NCBI GenBank assembly: GCA_031424015.1
Contig: JANPGR010000098.1
Coordinates: 1-13,389, forward strand
Reading direction: 5' to 3'
DNA from: JANPGR01 sp031424015
Lineage (GTDB): Bacteria > Patescibacteriota > Minisyncoccia > Phycocordibacterales > UBA1006
DNA length: 13,389 nucleotides
Part shown: positions 6,542 through 13,389 of the stretch, in pieces
Numbering within the stretch: the first letter of the stretch is position 1
How the letters are laid out: each line of letters begins with the position of its first letter
Translations under genes and position numbers: made by a program
Notes under the pieces: generated by a model
What the model was told of the DNA's origin: nothing
Databases searched by the model: none
Seen by the model: only the letters and a program-made list of their open reading frames with translations

Positions 6542-7288
6542 ATGAAGCTAATCACGCTAAATTGTGAACAGGGCAAGCATAATGATAAAATGATAGCGTT
6601 CATACAGTCCGAGAGCCCAGATGTTTTGTGTTTGCAAGAAGTGCGAGAAGATGTGTGTGATGTATATTCAAAATTATTTTCACTACCTTATTATGAATAT
6701 TCACACAATGCATTGCATCTCTTGCCAGAAAATAACACATACTCAGATGGTATTGCTATATTATCACGATACCCTGCGAAATTTCATCAGTTTTGCTATA
6801 CAGGGGAACATAAAAGAGTGATTACCGATGAATCAAGTATTTCTAGATACTATGCATCTATTTCAAGAACGTTGCTAGTTGCTGAAATGAAGGAGTTCCC
6901 ACATCCAATAATTACGACACATTTTACATGGACACCAGACGGTATGCCCAATGATTTTCAAATAAAACACCTAAAACAAGTCTTAGAAATTCTAGAAAAA
7001 TACACCTCAGCTGTTTTGTGTGGAGATTTTAATATTCCTCGAGCCCAAAACAATCTATATAAAAAAATTATAAATGCAGAATTTGTAGATATGATTCCTA
7101 GTGATATAGTTACTAGTTTAGATGTGTTACTACATAGAGTAAAAGACAATGTTGAATTAGTAGATCTATTATCTAATTATATGGTTGATTACATTTTTGT
7201 AAAAAATGTATCGCATACCCCAAACGTAAAGCAAAAATTTGGGGTCAGTGATCATAGTGCATTTATTGCAGAATGGCAAAATATATGA
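6542..7288 (+). CDS. Endonuclease/exonuclease/phosphatase family protein
   Basis: This 248-aa protein belongs to the metal-dependent EEP superfamily (DNase I, exonuclease III and inositol-phosphatase relatives). The signature residues are Asn7 in TLNCE, the metal-binding Glu33 in LCLQEV, His127 in TTHFTW, Asp162 and Asn164 in GDFNIPR, and the terminal SDH triad (Ser236, Asp237, His238). All catalytic positions are present. The substrate cannot be told from sequence: nucleic acid, a phosphate ester or a nucleotide are possible. I chose the ATG at 6542 because the conserved first strand starts there; an in-frame TTG at 6518 would overlap nrdB. The gene is more AT-rich than nrdB. It is 14 bp from nrdB and overlaps tmk by 4 bp (ATGA), so the three are probably one operon. 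Confidence 0.85.
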   Translation: MKLITLNCEQGKHNDKMIAFIQSESPDVLCLQEVREDVCDVYSKLFSLPYYEYSHNALHLLPENNTYSDGIAILSRYPAKFHQFCYTGEHKRVITDESSISRYYASISRTLLVAEMKEFPHPIITTHFTWTPDGMPNDFQIKHLKQVLEILEKYTSAVLCGDFNIPRAQNNLYKKIINAEFVDMIPSDIVTSLDVLLHRVKDNVELVDLLSNYMVDYIFVKNVSHTPNVKQKFGVSDHSAFIAEWQNI

Positions 7289-7899
7289 AACCAAAATTCA
7301 TAGTAATAGAAGGAGGTGAGGGGTGTGGTAAATCTACCTTGTGTGCATCGTTACAAACTACGTATCCTGAATATACGTTTACTCATGAGCCGCGAAATAC
7401 AGAATACTCATTAGCTTGTAGAGAATTATGGAAAGAATACTGGAACAAGATAGATGATTTTTCTGGTAGTTGTTTGATGTGGTCACAGAGACGTGATCAT
7501 TTGGTTAAACGAGTTAAATCTGCACTAGAGTCTGGTCAATCGGTAATCTGTGATCGTTGTGACGGTTCGACGTATGCGTATCAGGTCTATGAGTCTTCTC
7601 CTGAGACGAAACAATTCTTTTGGCAGATTCGAGATATATGTTTTGGTGATAGAAAACCTGATGTGTATATCTATCTCGATTTGGATCCTCTAGTAGGTGT
7701 CGAAAGGAGGCGAGGAGATGCAAGTGGAAAGGAAATGGCGACTTTTGATTTTGCAGAAATGGAAAAACATCATTCGATCCGATCTGGATATCGTGAATTT
7801 TTTTCATCACCGGACATAGCTAGTCATACCATAGATGCTAGTCAGCCAAAGGAAAAAGTCCTCTCGGACGTCGTTGTTATTTTAAAAGCTTTAACATAG
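7285..7899 (+). CDS. tmk: Thymidylate kinase (dTMP kinase)
   Basis: This enzyme phosphorylates dTMP to dTDP with ATP, an essential step in dTTP synthesis. The protein (204 aa from this start) has the P-loop EGGEGCGKST near its N-terminus. THEPRNT corresponds to the family REPGGT motif, and CDRCDGSTYAYQ to the DR(Y/H)...S..AYQ substrate motif. A YLDLDPLVGVERRRG segment leads into the lid. The lid is diverged from the usual DR-E pattern but ends in the expected IRSGY. I chose the ATG at 7285 because it overlaps the TGA of the preceding gene (ATGA), which suggests translational coupling; an in-frame ATG at 7273 adds four residues. Its placement after nrdB fits deoxynucleotide metabolism. A dNMP kinase of somewhat different specificity remains possible. 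Confidence 0.88.
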   Translation: MKPKFIVIEGGEGCGKSTLCASLQTTYPEYTFTHEPRNTEYSLACRELWKEYWNKIDDFSGSCLMWSQRRDHLVKRVKSALESGQSVICDRCDGSTYAYQVYESSPETKQFFWQIRDICFGDRKPDVYIYLDLDPLVGVERRRGDASGKEMATFDFAEMEKHHSIRSGYREFFSSPDIASHTIDASQPKEKVLSDVVVILKALT

Positions 7900-7908
7900 T
7901 ATCATGAT

Positions 7909-8514
7909 ATGAAAAAACTCTACCTCCTCCGTCACGGAGAAACCAATCATAATGTCTGGATACAGAATCCAGAAAATACAGGACAGAGATTCAACCTCGA
8001 AGATCCACACAATACAAACCTGACAGAAAAGGGACGCGAGCAGGCGAGCGATGCCGGAGAGAAATTCGATTCAACCAGTATTGATGTTGTGTACTGCTCG
8101 CCGTTACAGCGCGCAATTGATACTCTCCAGATATTTTCTGATGCGAGCGGACTCGGGATACCGCCCATCATAGATCACAGAATCGAAGAGTGCAACATAG
8201 GTAATAAACATGGATACAATACTATGCATGATGTAGAAGCCGACGCACTGTATGGAAAGAGTATCAAGGGAGATTTCAAAACACTGACCTATGACCATAG
8301 AGAATTCGACGGAGAACACTGGCAGGACACAGAATCCAGAGTGCGTGCATTTCTGGATGACTTGCGCGATCGACCCGAACAGAATATATTTATCTGTGCG
8401 CACGCGGTGGTGATACGATTCATCTACAAAATCCTCCTCGAGGATATTTCTCCTACGATTCATACACATCTACAAATTAGAAATTGTAGTATTTCTGAGT
8501 TCAATTTGGAGTAG
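7909..8514 (+). CDS. Histidine phosphatase (phosphoglycerate mutase-like)
   Basis: This 201-aa member of the histidine phosphatase superfamily works through a phospho-histidine intermediate. The catalytic LLRHGET motif holds Arg8 and His9. SPLQRA carries Arg68, Glu93/Glu94 in RIEEC fits the acid residue, and ICAHAVVIRF holds the second histidine, His165. The fold appears complete. Members include cofactor-dependent phosphoglycerate mutase, alpha-ribazole phosphatase, SixA and nucleotide or sugar phosphatases. The length and the lack of mutase-specific insertions favour a phosphatase, but the substrate is unknown. It starts 9 bp after tmk, with no Shine-Dalgarno site, and probably ends that operon. 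A role in nucleotide metabolism is suggested only by context. Confidence 0.85.
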   Translation: MKKLYLLRHGETNHNVWIQNPENTGQRFNLEDPHNTNLTEKGREQASDAGEKFDSTSIDVVYCSPLQRAIDTLQIFSDASGLGIPPIIDHRIEECNIGNKHGYNTMHDVEADALYGKSIKGDFKTLTYDHREFDGEHWQDTESRVRAFLDDLRDRPEQNIFICAHAVVIRFIYKILLEDISPTIHTHLQIRNCSISEFNLE

Positions 8515-8533
8515 ATTTCTGTGAATAGCGTTT

Positions 8534-8561
8534 TTGATCTGTATATCACATATGATATACT
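8534..8561 (+). promoter_or_regulatory. murE promoter with a perfect operator-like palindrome
   Basis: TTGATC (8534-8539) and TATACT (8556-8561) are spaced 16 bp apart. TGA just before the hexamer makes an extended -10. The hexamer ends 8 nt before the murE ATG, so the mRNA would be leaderless. GTATATCA (8541-8548) and TGATATAC (8553-8560) form a perfect 8-bp inverted repeat with a CATA spacer. It covers the spacer and most of the -10, where a dimeric repressor would block RNA polymerase. Confidence 0.6.
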
Positions 8562-8569
8562 AGAATTCT

Positions 8570-9988
8570 ATGGAAAATGAAATAGTGCAGTACACAGACA
8601 TATGGATGGATACTCGATCGGCGACAGAGGGATCGCTGTTTATCTGCAGCAAGGGTGCTACGTTTAACAGCCACAGTGCTATTCCTGCACTGATTAGCGC
8701 AGGGGTAAAGGCAATAGTAATCACCCAAGACATCAGCGATGACCTGTATCAGCAGGCTAGTTTGTGCGATATCGAGATTATCGAACGCATTGGGGACCCC
8801 CTTCAGACCGTGATTGATGATTATGTTGATCGGGTCTATCCTATGCAGCCTTGCGTGATAGCGGTGACGGGTACTGACGGGAAATCATCCACCGTGCACT
8901 ACTGTCGACTGCTCGCTCGCGAGGTAGGACTATCTGCTGCGACGATCGGTACATTGGGATTGGTGTCTGATGTGGTATTGCCTCCTCGGTACAAGACTGA
9001 CAGTGGAATGACGACACCAGATCGCATCACCCTCAGACAGTGGTTGCATCATCTGGCTGAGGCTGGGGTGACACACGCATTCGTCGAATATTCATCGATA
9101 GGAATTCATCAGGGACGTATGCGTGGTGTGGATGTATTCGGTGCTGTGTGGACTACACAGGGGACGGATCATCTGGATTATCATGGTACCATGGATGCCT
9201 ACCTAGGGGAAAAGAAAAAACTCTTTACCCAGATTGTTGATGTGGATGGATTTTCTTTGTTGCATAGTTCGGTGACTGCGATCGATGACAATCAATGCAG
9301 ATCAGGCGTCGTGTCCAGGTGCGATACACCACGTATGTATTACCAGGCTGGATCGGGGTATGTTATGGAATATTTGGGTCACGGTGTACAGACTTCACTG
9401 CATGCGAGTTATCATATCTACAACCTAGGGATTGCTCTGGAATGTTTGCGGTTGCTGGGGTATGATTATGATTTTTCGGAAGTGATTCGGACTATCGCAC
9501 CACCTTGTGGGCGATTCGACTCGATCGGTGGTGGAGATCAACCTCTCGTCATTATCGATTATGCGCATACATCGGATGCACTGGAAAATGTCCTCCAAGC
9601 TGCCAGGGACATCACTCCTGATGATGGACAGCTCATCGTAGTATTCGGATGCGGAGGAGACAGGGACACGACAAAGAGGGCGCCAATGGGGCAGATAGCA
9701 GTGCGTATGGCAGATCGAATAATTGTGACCGACGATAATCCTCGTACCGAATACCCCGACGCTATACGCGCCCAAATCCTGTCAGACATGTCAGAGGAAC
9801 AGAGGGATCGAGTCGTAGAGATGGGGGATCGCAAGGTCGCGATACAAGCAGCCGTCCAAACCGCGCGTCCTGGTGATGTGATATTGATCGCAGGCAAAGG
9901 CCACGAAGACTACCAAATCATCGGAACTACTAAACATCATTTTTCTGATCATGAGGTGGTGAAGGGGGTTTTGAACAGTCAGGAGTAA
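8570..9988 (+). CDS. murE: UDP-N-acetylmuramyl-tripeptide synthetase (MurE-type Mur ligase)
   Basis: This cytoplasmic ATP-dependent ligase adds the third amino acid to the UDP-MurNAc-dipeptide in peptidoglycan synthesis. The 472-aa protein has the three Mur domains: an N-terminal UDP-binding domain (about 1-90), a central ATPase and a C-terminal ligase domain from about 313. The P-loop is TGTDGKSS (100-107), where most family members have GTNGKT. TTPD (148-151), DHLDYHG (200-206) and the Lys region GEKKKLF (213-219) follow. DNPR (389-392) is the motif that in known MurE enzymes marks meso-diaminopimelate specificity, and GKGHEDYQ is at 442-449. The usual EVSSH stretch reads EYSSI (173-177), so it is a diverged member. 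No other mur genes are in the window. It is transcribed alone from its own promoter and ends at a structured terminator. Confidence 0.88.
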   Translation: MENEIVQYTDIWMDTRSATEGSLFICSKGATFNSHSAIPALISAGVKAIVITQDISDDLYQQASLCDIEIIERIGDPLQTVIDDYVDRVYPMQPCVIAVTGTDGKSSTVHYCRLLAREVGLSAATIGTLGLVSDVVLPPRYKTDSGMTTPDRITLRQWLHHLAEAGVTHAFVEYSSIGIHQGRMRGVDVFGAVWTTQGTDHLDYHGTMDAYLGEKKKLFTQIVDVDGFSLLHSSVTAIDDNQCRSGVVSRCDTPRMYYQAGSGYVMEYLGHGVQTSLHASYHIYNLGIALECLRLLGYDYDFSEVIRTIAPPCGRFDSIGGGDQPLVIIDYAHTSDALENVLQAARDITPDDGQLIVVFGCGGDRDTTKRAPMGQIAVRMADRIIVTDDNPRTEYPDAIRAQILSDMSEEQRDRVVEMGDRKVAIQAAVQTARPGDVILIAGKGHEDYQIIGTTKHHFSDHEVVKGVLNSQE

Positions 9989-9994
9989 AAACAA

Positions 9995-10070
9995 AAAACC
10001 AACACGCAATCAATGAAATCAAAATGATTTCACCAAACCGACAACTGTCGGTCTTTTGAGTGTTGGTTTT
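9995..10070. terminator. Three-stem convergent terminator
   Basis: AAAACCAACAC (9995-10005) pairs perfectly with GTGTTGGTTTT (10060-10070). Inside are two more perfect hairpins, GAAATCA/TGATTTC (10015-10021 with 10025-10031) and CCGAC/GTCGG (10038-10042 with 10047-10051). The result is a three-way junction. A-rich and T-rich flanks let it terminate murE on plus and the kinase operon on minus. It begins 6 bp after the murE stop and ends 17 bp before the kinase stop. Confidence 0.7.
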
Positions 10071-10087
10071 ATTACCTATTACTTATT

Positions 10088-10855
10088 TTATGTCAAAGAT
10101 CTCAGGTATTTTATTAATGTTTGTTTGTCCCATCTTTCAATGGGTAATAAACTGTCCATTTTTCTTACATCTTCTAAAATGTTGTTGAACCTCTCCTCGT
10201 TTGTTTTCAAGATATCTTTTACGATACCAACCACACTGAGCTGAACTTCGTTCAGTTTTTTGGTTCCATCAATCTCATAAACTTTACCCTTGCCCTGATA
10301 GAAGGGTAGAACATTAATAATCTCCGTAAAGAATTTCATCACTTTTGCTCTCGCAGTAGTTTCATCTTTATCCTCATCTCTCACGAGCATACCTTTTTCC
10401 GAGTGATCTTGAGCTCTATTGATGGTCATTCTTTGAACACAGGTTTCAGCCGGAGTATGTGCATAGAGTAATCCTACAAATTCAACATCGTTTTCATAAA
10501 GTAAGGAGTCAAGTTTAGCTGCCTGTCCCAGCGTTCTACCGTAACCGTCAATTAAAATGTGTTTTCCTAATTTCACTGCAGTCTTAATCTTTTCTATAAA
10601 TAACTCATTTACTATCTCTGTATCAACCAGTCCACCTGGTTTTTTCATTTGCGTATCAATCTTTAATCTTCTTGTCTCTTTTTCTCCTGTAAGGTCTTCT
10701 CTTGCAACTTCTTCGCGACATAAGTCTCCTGTAGATATGTAGGTAAACTGATCGGGCCATACTGCTAGTATGGCGTTTGCGATAGCGGATTTACCACTAC
10801 CTGCAGCTCCGAAAACAAGTAGTGCAAATAGCTTTTTTTGATTTAAAAACATCAT
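10088..10855 (-). CDS. Adenylate-kinase-like nucleoside monophosphate kinase
   Basis: This 255-aa protein has the adenylate kinase architecture: P-loop GAAGSGKS (16-23), STGD (41-44) in the NMP-binding part, GGLVDTEIV (74-82), and DGYGRTLGQ (103-111) corresponding to DGFPRT.Q. Arginines follow at 142, 147, 159 and 169, where the lid arginines are expected. It would transfer phosphate from ATP to a nucleoside monophosphate, AMP being the default guess. It departs from a standard adenylate kinase: FPRT is GYGRT, the lid is short without zinc cysteines, and a charged C-terminal extension (about 217-255) is present. Another NMP or dNMP substrate is therefore possible. The start at 10855 overlaps the TGA of the upstream 60-aa gene (ATGA), so the two are probably translated together. 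A second ATG follows directly. Confidence 0.8.
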   Translation of the reverse strand: MMFLNQKKLFALLVFGAAGSGKSAIANAILAVWPDQFTYISTGDLCREEVAREDLTGEKETRRLKIDTQMKKPGGLVDTEIVNELFIEKIKTAVKLGKHILIDGYGRTLGQAAKLDSLLYENDVEFVGLLYAHTPAETCVQRMTINRAQDHSEKGMLVRDEDKDETTARAKVMKFFTEIINVLPFYQGKGKVYEIDGTKKLNEVQLSVVGIVKDILKTNEERFNNILEDVRKMDSLLPIERWDKQTLIKYLRSLT

Positions 10856-11034
10856 TGTTCCTCTGTTTTTTTCGTGTTAAAAAAAAGGGTTCTTACCGCT
10901 CCGTTGTTTATCCTTGCCTTCGCAAGAGCGCCTTCGGCGGTTTCGTCCGTAGATAGACCTTGTTCACTAAGCAGAAGAAATATATCTGCAAGTAGACTTG
11001 AGTTTTCTACAGGAAGCACTAACGTGATTTCCAT
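10852..11034 (-). CDS. Small hypothetical protein (60 aa) upstream of the kinase
   Basis: I do not recognise this 60-aa protein. It has a hydrophobic strand-like start (MEITLVLPVEN), a leucine-rich helix (LLADIFLLLSEQGLS) and a charged Lys/Glu C-terminus. There is no clear membrane segment. Reality is supported by the 4-bp ATGA overlap with the kinase gene, typical of a translationally coupled pair, and by the absence of a competing gene. No clear Shine-Dalgarno site precedes the ATG. It could be a small partner or regulator of the kinase, or a short leader peptide that couples translation. Confidence 0.6.
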   Translation of the reverse strand: MEITLVLPVENSSLLADIFLLLSEQGLSTDETAEGALAKARINNGAVRTLFFNTKKTEEQ

Positions 11035-11165
11035 GAAAATTTTTTTAAAGGTAAAAAAATAGCTTTTTTAAATTTATTGTATTATGTAAAGAATTAAGAA
11101 AGATACTACTCTCTCTCTCTGGTAAAGTCAAGAGGGTATTTATTGATACAAAAGTCAGCCCTTGC

Positions 11166-11282
11166 CGTCATCCCGGACCCGAGAAACAAGGAGTGAGGTA
11201 CGAACGACTATGTTTCCTCGGAAATGGCCACAGGCATTAGAAATATAGTCGTTATCACTCCTTATTTCGTCATCCGGGATCC
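11166..11282. repeat. Palindromic repeat element, copy B (inverted relative to copy A)
   Basis: The element runs from CGTCATCCCGGACCCG to CATCCGGGATCC. Its right part (extended to 11288) is the exact reverse complement of 5075-5130. AACAAGGAGTGA and GAACGACTATGTTTC in the left arm pair with the right-arm GAAATATAGTCGTT and TCACTCCTT, giving a long imperfect hairpin around 11220-11232. It makes up much of the 438-bp gene-free stretch 11035-11472. That stretch also holds a CT dinucleotide run (11109-11120) and the alaS promoter. Confidence 0.85.
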
Positions 11283-11330
11283 AGGAGTAAGTAAAAATTT
11301 GAATAGAGAGAATGCGTAGTGACCATTCTA

Positions 11331-11398
11331 GATCCCGGTCGATTATTCCACTATTCATTCATACTCCATTCATTGGGAATATATCGCCGAGGATGACG
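11331..11398. repeat. Palindromic repeat element, diverged copy
   Basis: It begins GATCCCGG and ends GGATGACG, like the other family members. The arms at 11336-11349 (CGGTCGATTATTCC) and 11375-11389 pair imperfectly, with small bulges. The loop contains three CATTCAT copies. It is a distinct core inside the shared terminal motifs. Confidence 0.55.
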
Positions 11399-11455
11399 TC
11401 TGGACTTGCAGGCTTTGTAGGGGGAGTACAGCAATAGACTAGAGTTATCCTTGTA

Positions 11456-11464
11456 TGCTACAAT
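11456..11464 (+). promoter_or_regulatory. alaS promoter, extended -10
   Basis: TGC followed by TACAAT (11459-11464) forms an extended -10. The hexamer ends 8 nt before the alaS ATG at 11473, giving a start site at or next to the start codon and so a leaderless mRNA. No good -35 is seen, which an extended -10 can tolerate. There is no Shine-Dalgarno sequence. Confidence 0.6.
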
Positions 11465-11472
11465 AGTTTTCT

Positions 11473-13341
11473 ATGAAAACATCAGACGTACGTACAGCCT
11501 ATTTAGAACATTTCCGCAGTCACGGCCACGCTGTGGTGCCATCTAGTCCTATTATCCCTCAGAACGATCCAACTACTCTGTTTACTGGTTCGGGTATGCA
11601 GCCTATGGTGCCGTATCTATTGGGGCAGAAACATCCGATGGGTACTCGCATTTGTGATTCTCAGATTTGTTTTCGTGCAGAAGACATCGAAGAAGTCGGT
11701 GATAATCGTCATACTACCTTTTTCGAGATGCTCGGGAATTGGTCACTCGGGGACTTTTTCAAAGAGGGGCAGATACCCATGATGTTTGATTTCTTGATAC
11801 AGAAATTGCAGCTCGACCCAACGCGACTCTATTTCAGTGCGTTTGCTGGTAGTGAATCGATCGGGATTCCACGCGATACGATATCGTCGGGATTGTGGGC
11901 AGAGAAATACGCAGAATTGGGAATACCATGTGTGGCGTACGATGGCGACCCTACACAAACCGATGTCACAACATTGATCGCTGATGGCTACCGCGTGTTC
12001 TATTTCCCCGAACGCAAGAACTGGTGGTCCCGTAGTGGCGTACCGGCGAATATGCCAGTGGGCGAACCGGGCGGACCTGATACAGAAATGTTTTATGATT
12101 TTGATGTTGATGGCACCCGGGGGATGCACGCGAATTCACAGTGGGCGAGCGAGCCCTGTCATGTGAACTGCGACTGCGGACGATTTATCGAAATCGGCAA
12201 TAACGTGTTTATGGAATTTATCAAAACCGACAAAGGATTTGAAAAATTATCACAACAGAATGTTGATTTCGGAGGCGGGCTGGAACGTATGGTTGCAGCG
12301 ACGATCGACAGTCCAGATGTATTCGTGATCGATGTGTTCGACAAACCTCGTACCACGATCGAAAAGCTCTCGGGCCATAACTATGGGGTTGACGATAAAA
12401 CCACATTCGCAATGCGCGTGATCATGGATCATTTGCGCGGAGCTGCGTTCCTGTGTGCTGACGGCGTTGTGCCAGCAGCAAAAGATCAGGGATATTTTAC
12501 TCGTCGTTTGATCCGTCGTGCGGTGCGTTTTGCACGAGACCTCGAAATCCATACGAACTTTGCTGCAGAGGTAGTCGCCAGCTATATCGACACCTATGGC
12601 GATCATTATGAACACTTGAAATCAAACCGTGACGCGATATTGCACGCTGTGGAATCAGAAGAAGTAAAATTCAGAGAGACACTAGAGGCGGGTATCAAAC
12701 ATTTCGAACGTGGTGAAGACCCATTTATCTTGTACACCACCTATGGATTTCCTTATGAATTAACCGAAGAATTGGCAAAAGAACGTGGGACCATTCTCGA
12801 TCGCGCTGATTTTGAACAGAAACTGGCAGAACACCAAGAACTCTCACGCAGTGGTAGTGAACAAAAATTCAAAGGTGGATTGGCAGACAGTAGCGAGGCA
12901 GTGGTCAAATTGCACACAGCGCACCATCTGCTGCTCGCCGCACTGCGTCAGGAATTGGGCGATAGTGTCCACCAGCGTGGTAGCAACATTACGGGCGAGC
13001 GTTTGCGTATCGATTTTTCTTATGATACCAAGATGACTCCAGAACAAATCGCACGAGTGCAGGCACAGGTGCGTACTTGGATAGGGGCTGACTATCCTGT
13101 TGTCCGTAGCGAAATGCCCAGAGAACAAGCGGAACACATAGATGCCCAAATGGAATTCGGAGCAAAATATCCCGACACCGTTTCTGTGTATATTATAGGT
13201 GATGATATTCCTTCATCGATATCTCGCGAATTCTGTGGTGGGCCACATAATGACAGGACAGGGGATCTGGGACTGTTTACTATAACAAAAGAAGAAGCAT
13301 CATCAGCCGGGGTGAGACGCATCAAGGCGACTTTGGAATAG
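11473..13341 (+). CDS. alaS: Alanyl-tRNA synthetase, short form without C-Ala domain
   Basis: This enzyme charges tRNA-Ala with alanine and hydrolyses mischarged Ser- and Gly-tRNA-Ala. The class II catalytic domain fills the N-terminal part: FTGSGMQPMVPYLLG near 37-51, motif 2 around DNRHTTFFEMLGNWS (77-91) and motif 3 GGGLERM (267-273). The tRNA-recognition region follows. The editing domain starts at about 478, with the zinc-type ligands His481 and His485 (HTAHH) and Cys588 and His592 (CGGPH). The protein then stops at residue 622, directly after GVRRIKATLE. The C-terminal oligomerisation and C-Ala domains of standard enzymes of about 875 aa are absent. The ending is a normal TAG after a complete editing fold, so this is a natural short form rather than a frameshift remnant. 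It has its own promoter downstream of a repeat cluster. Confidence 0.96.
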   Translation: MKTSDVRTAYLEHFRSHGHAVVPSSPIIPQNDPTTLFTGSGMQPMVPYLLGQKHPMGTRICDSQICFRAEDIEEVGDNRHTTFFEMLGNWSLGDFFKEGQIPMMFDFLIQKLQLDPTRLYFSAFAGSESIGIPRDTISSGLWAEKYAELGIPCVAYDGDPTQTDVTTLIADGYRVFYFPERKNWWSRSGVPANMPVGEPGGPDTEMFYDFDVDGTRGMHANSQWASEPCHVNCDCGRFIEIGNNVFMEFIKTDKGFEKLSQQNVDFGGGLERMVAATIDSPDVFVIDVFDKPRTTIEKLSGHNYGVDDKTTFAMRVIMDHLRGAAFLCADGVVPAAKDQGYFTRRLIRRAVRFARDLEIHTNFAAEVVASYIDTYGDHYEHLKSNRDAILHAVESEEVKFRETLEAGIKHFERGEDPFILYTTYGFPYELTEELAKERGTILDRADFEQKLAEHQELSRSGSEQKFKGGLADSSEAVVKLHTAHHLLLAALRQELGDSVHQRGSNITGERLRIDFSYDTKMTPEQIARVQAQVRTWIGADYPVVRSEMPREQAEHIDAQMEFGAKYPDTVSVYIIGDDIPSSISREFCGGPHNDRTGDLGLFTITKEEASSAGVRRIKATLE

Positions 13342-13389
13342 TTTGAGGGTTAAGGGTGATAAACTAAAAAGATGGGGCCGTTTCCGTAG

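Noticed and set aside
10056..10244. Plus-strand 62-aa frame overlapping the kinase 3' end
   Set aside because: It begins inside the terminator and is antisense to a well-supported kinase gene.
11155..11358. Minus-strand 67-aa open frame
   Set aside because: It is a translation of the second repeat cluster, with the same VRDD repeat-derived residues and no independent support.
11743..12129. Minus-strand 128-aa frame inside alaS, and similar frames inside nrdA and murE
   Set aside because: They are shadows of strongly supported genes on the other strand, with no motifs or start signals.

Overview
The window looks like bacterial chromosome, most likely from a small-genome lineage of the Patescibacteria (Candidate Phyla Radiation) type. 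That placement is an inference. It rests on a short alanyl-tRNA synthetase that stops after its editing domain, compact single-copy housekeeping genes, few clear Shine-Dalgarno sites, several promoters that seem to give leaderless mRNAs, and short diverged versions of standard enzymes. TGA works as a stop: two genes end in it inside ATGA start/stop overlaps, and every long reading frame reads through without it. This argues against the recoded Gracilibacteria/Absconditabacteria code.

Layout. Positions 1-143 hold no gene I can support. A signal peptidase I gene (lepB, minus) and a membrane-anchored DUF192 gene (plus) start only 4 bp apart, head to head. A 325-bp regulatory stretch with several inverted repeats follows and leads into nrdA, the large subunit of class I ribonucleotide reductase. 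The small-subunit gene nrdB lies about 1.15 kb further on. It is separated from nrdA by an AT-rich gene of unknown function and a cluster of palindromic repeat elements. After nrdB come an endonuclease/exonuclease/phosphatase-family gene, thymidylate kinase and a histidine phosphatase, closely packed on the same strand. A Mur ligase (MurE type) follows from its own promoter, which overlaps a perfect operator-like palindrome. A structured convergent terminator separates it from a minus-strand pair: a 60-aa unknown protein and an adenylate-kinase-like enzyme joined by an ATGA overlap. A second repeat cluster precedes alaS, which is complete and nearly fills the rest of the window.

Function. The core theme is deoxynucleotide supply: NrdA/NrdB reduce ribonucleotides, thymidylate kinase phosphorylates dTMP, and an adenylate-kinase-like enzyme lies nearby. 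The other genes serve protein secretion (LepB), cell wall synthesis (MurE) and translation (AlaS).

Main points of interest. (1) NrdB lacks the radical tyrosine, having Phe113 in its place, and has Glu75 where most class I enzymes have Asp; it aligns at a constant 14-residue offset with the catalytic residues of the Chlamydia class Ic enzyme. (2) A family of palindromic repeats ending in GGATCCCGG and CCGGGATGACG occurs at two loci, including an identical 56-bp block in opposite orientation. (3) Four promoters have a -10 hexamer exactly 8 nt from the ATG. (4) The nrdA leader carries DnaA-box-like sites, a long stem, a terminator-like hairpin and a hairpin that would cover the ribosome-binding site. 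(5) A perfect 20-bp palindrome covers the murE promoter.
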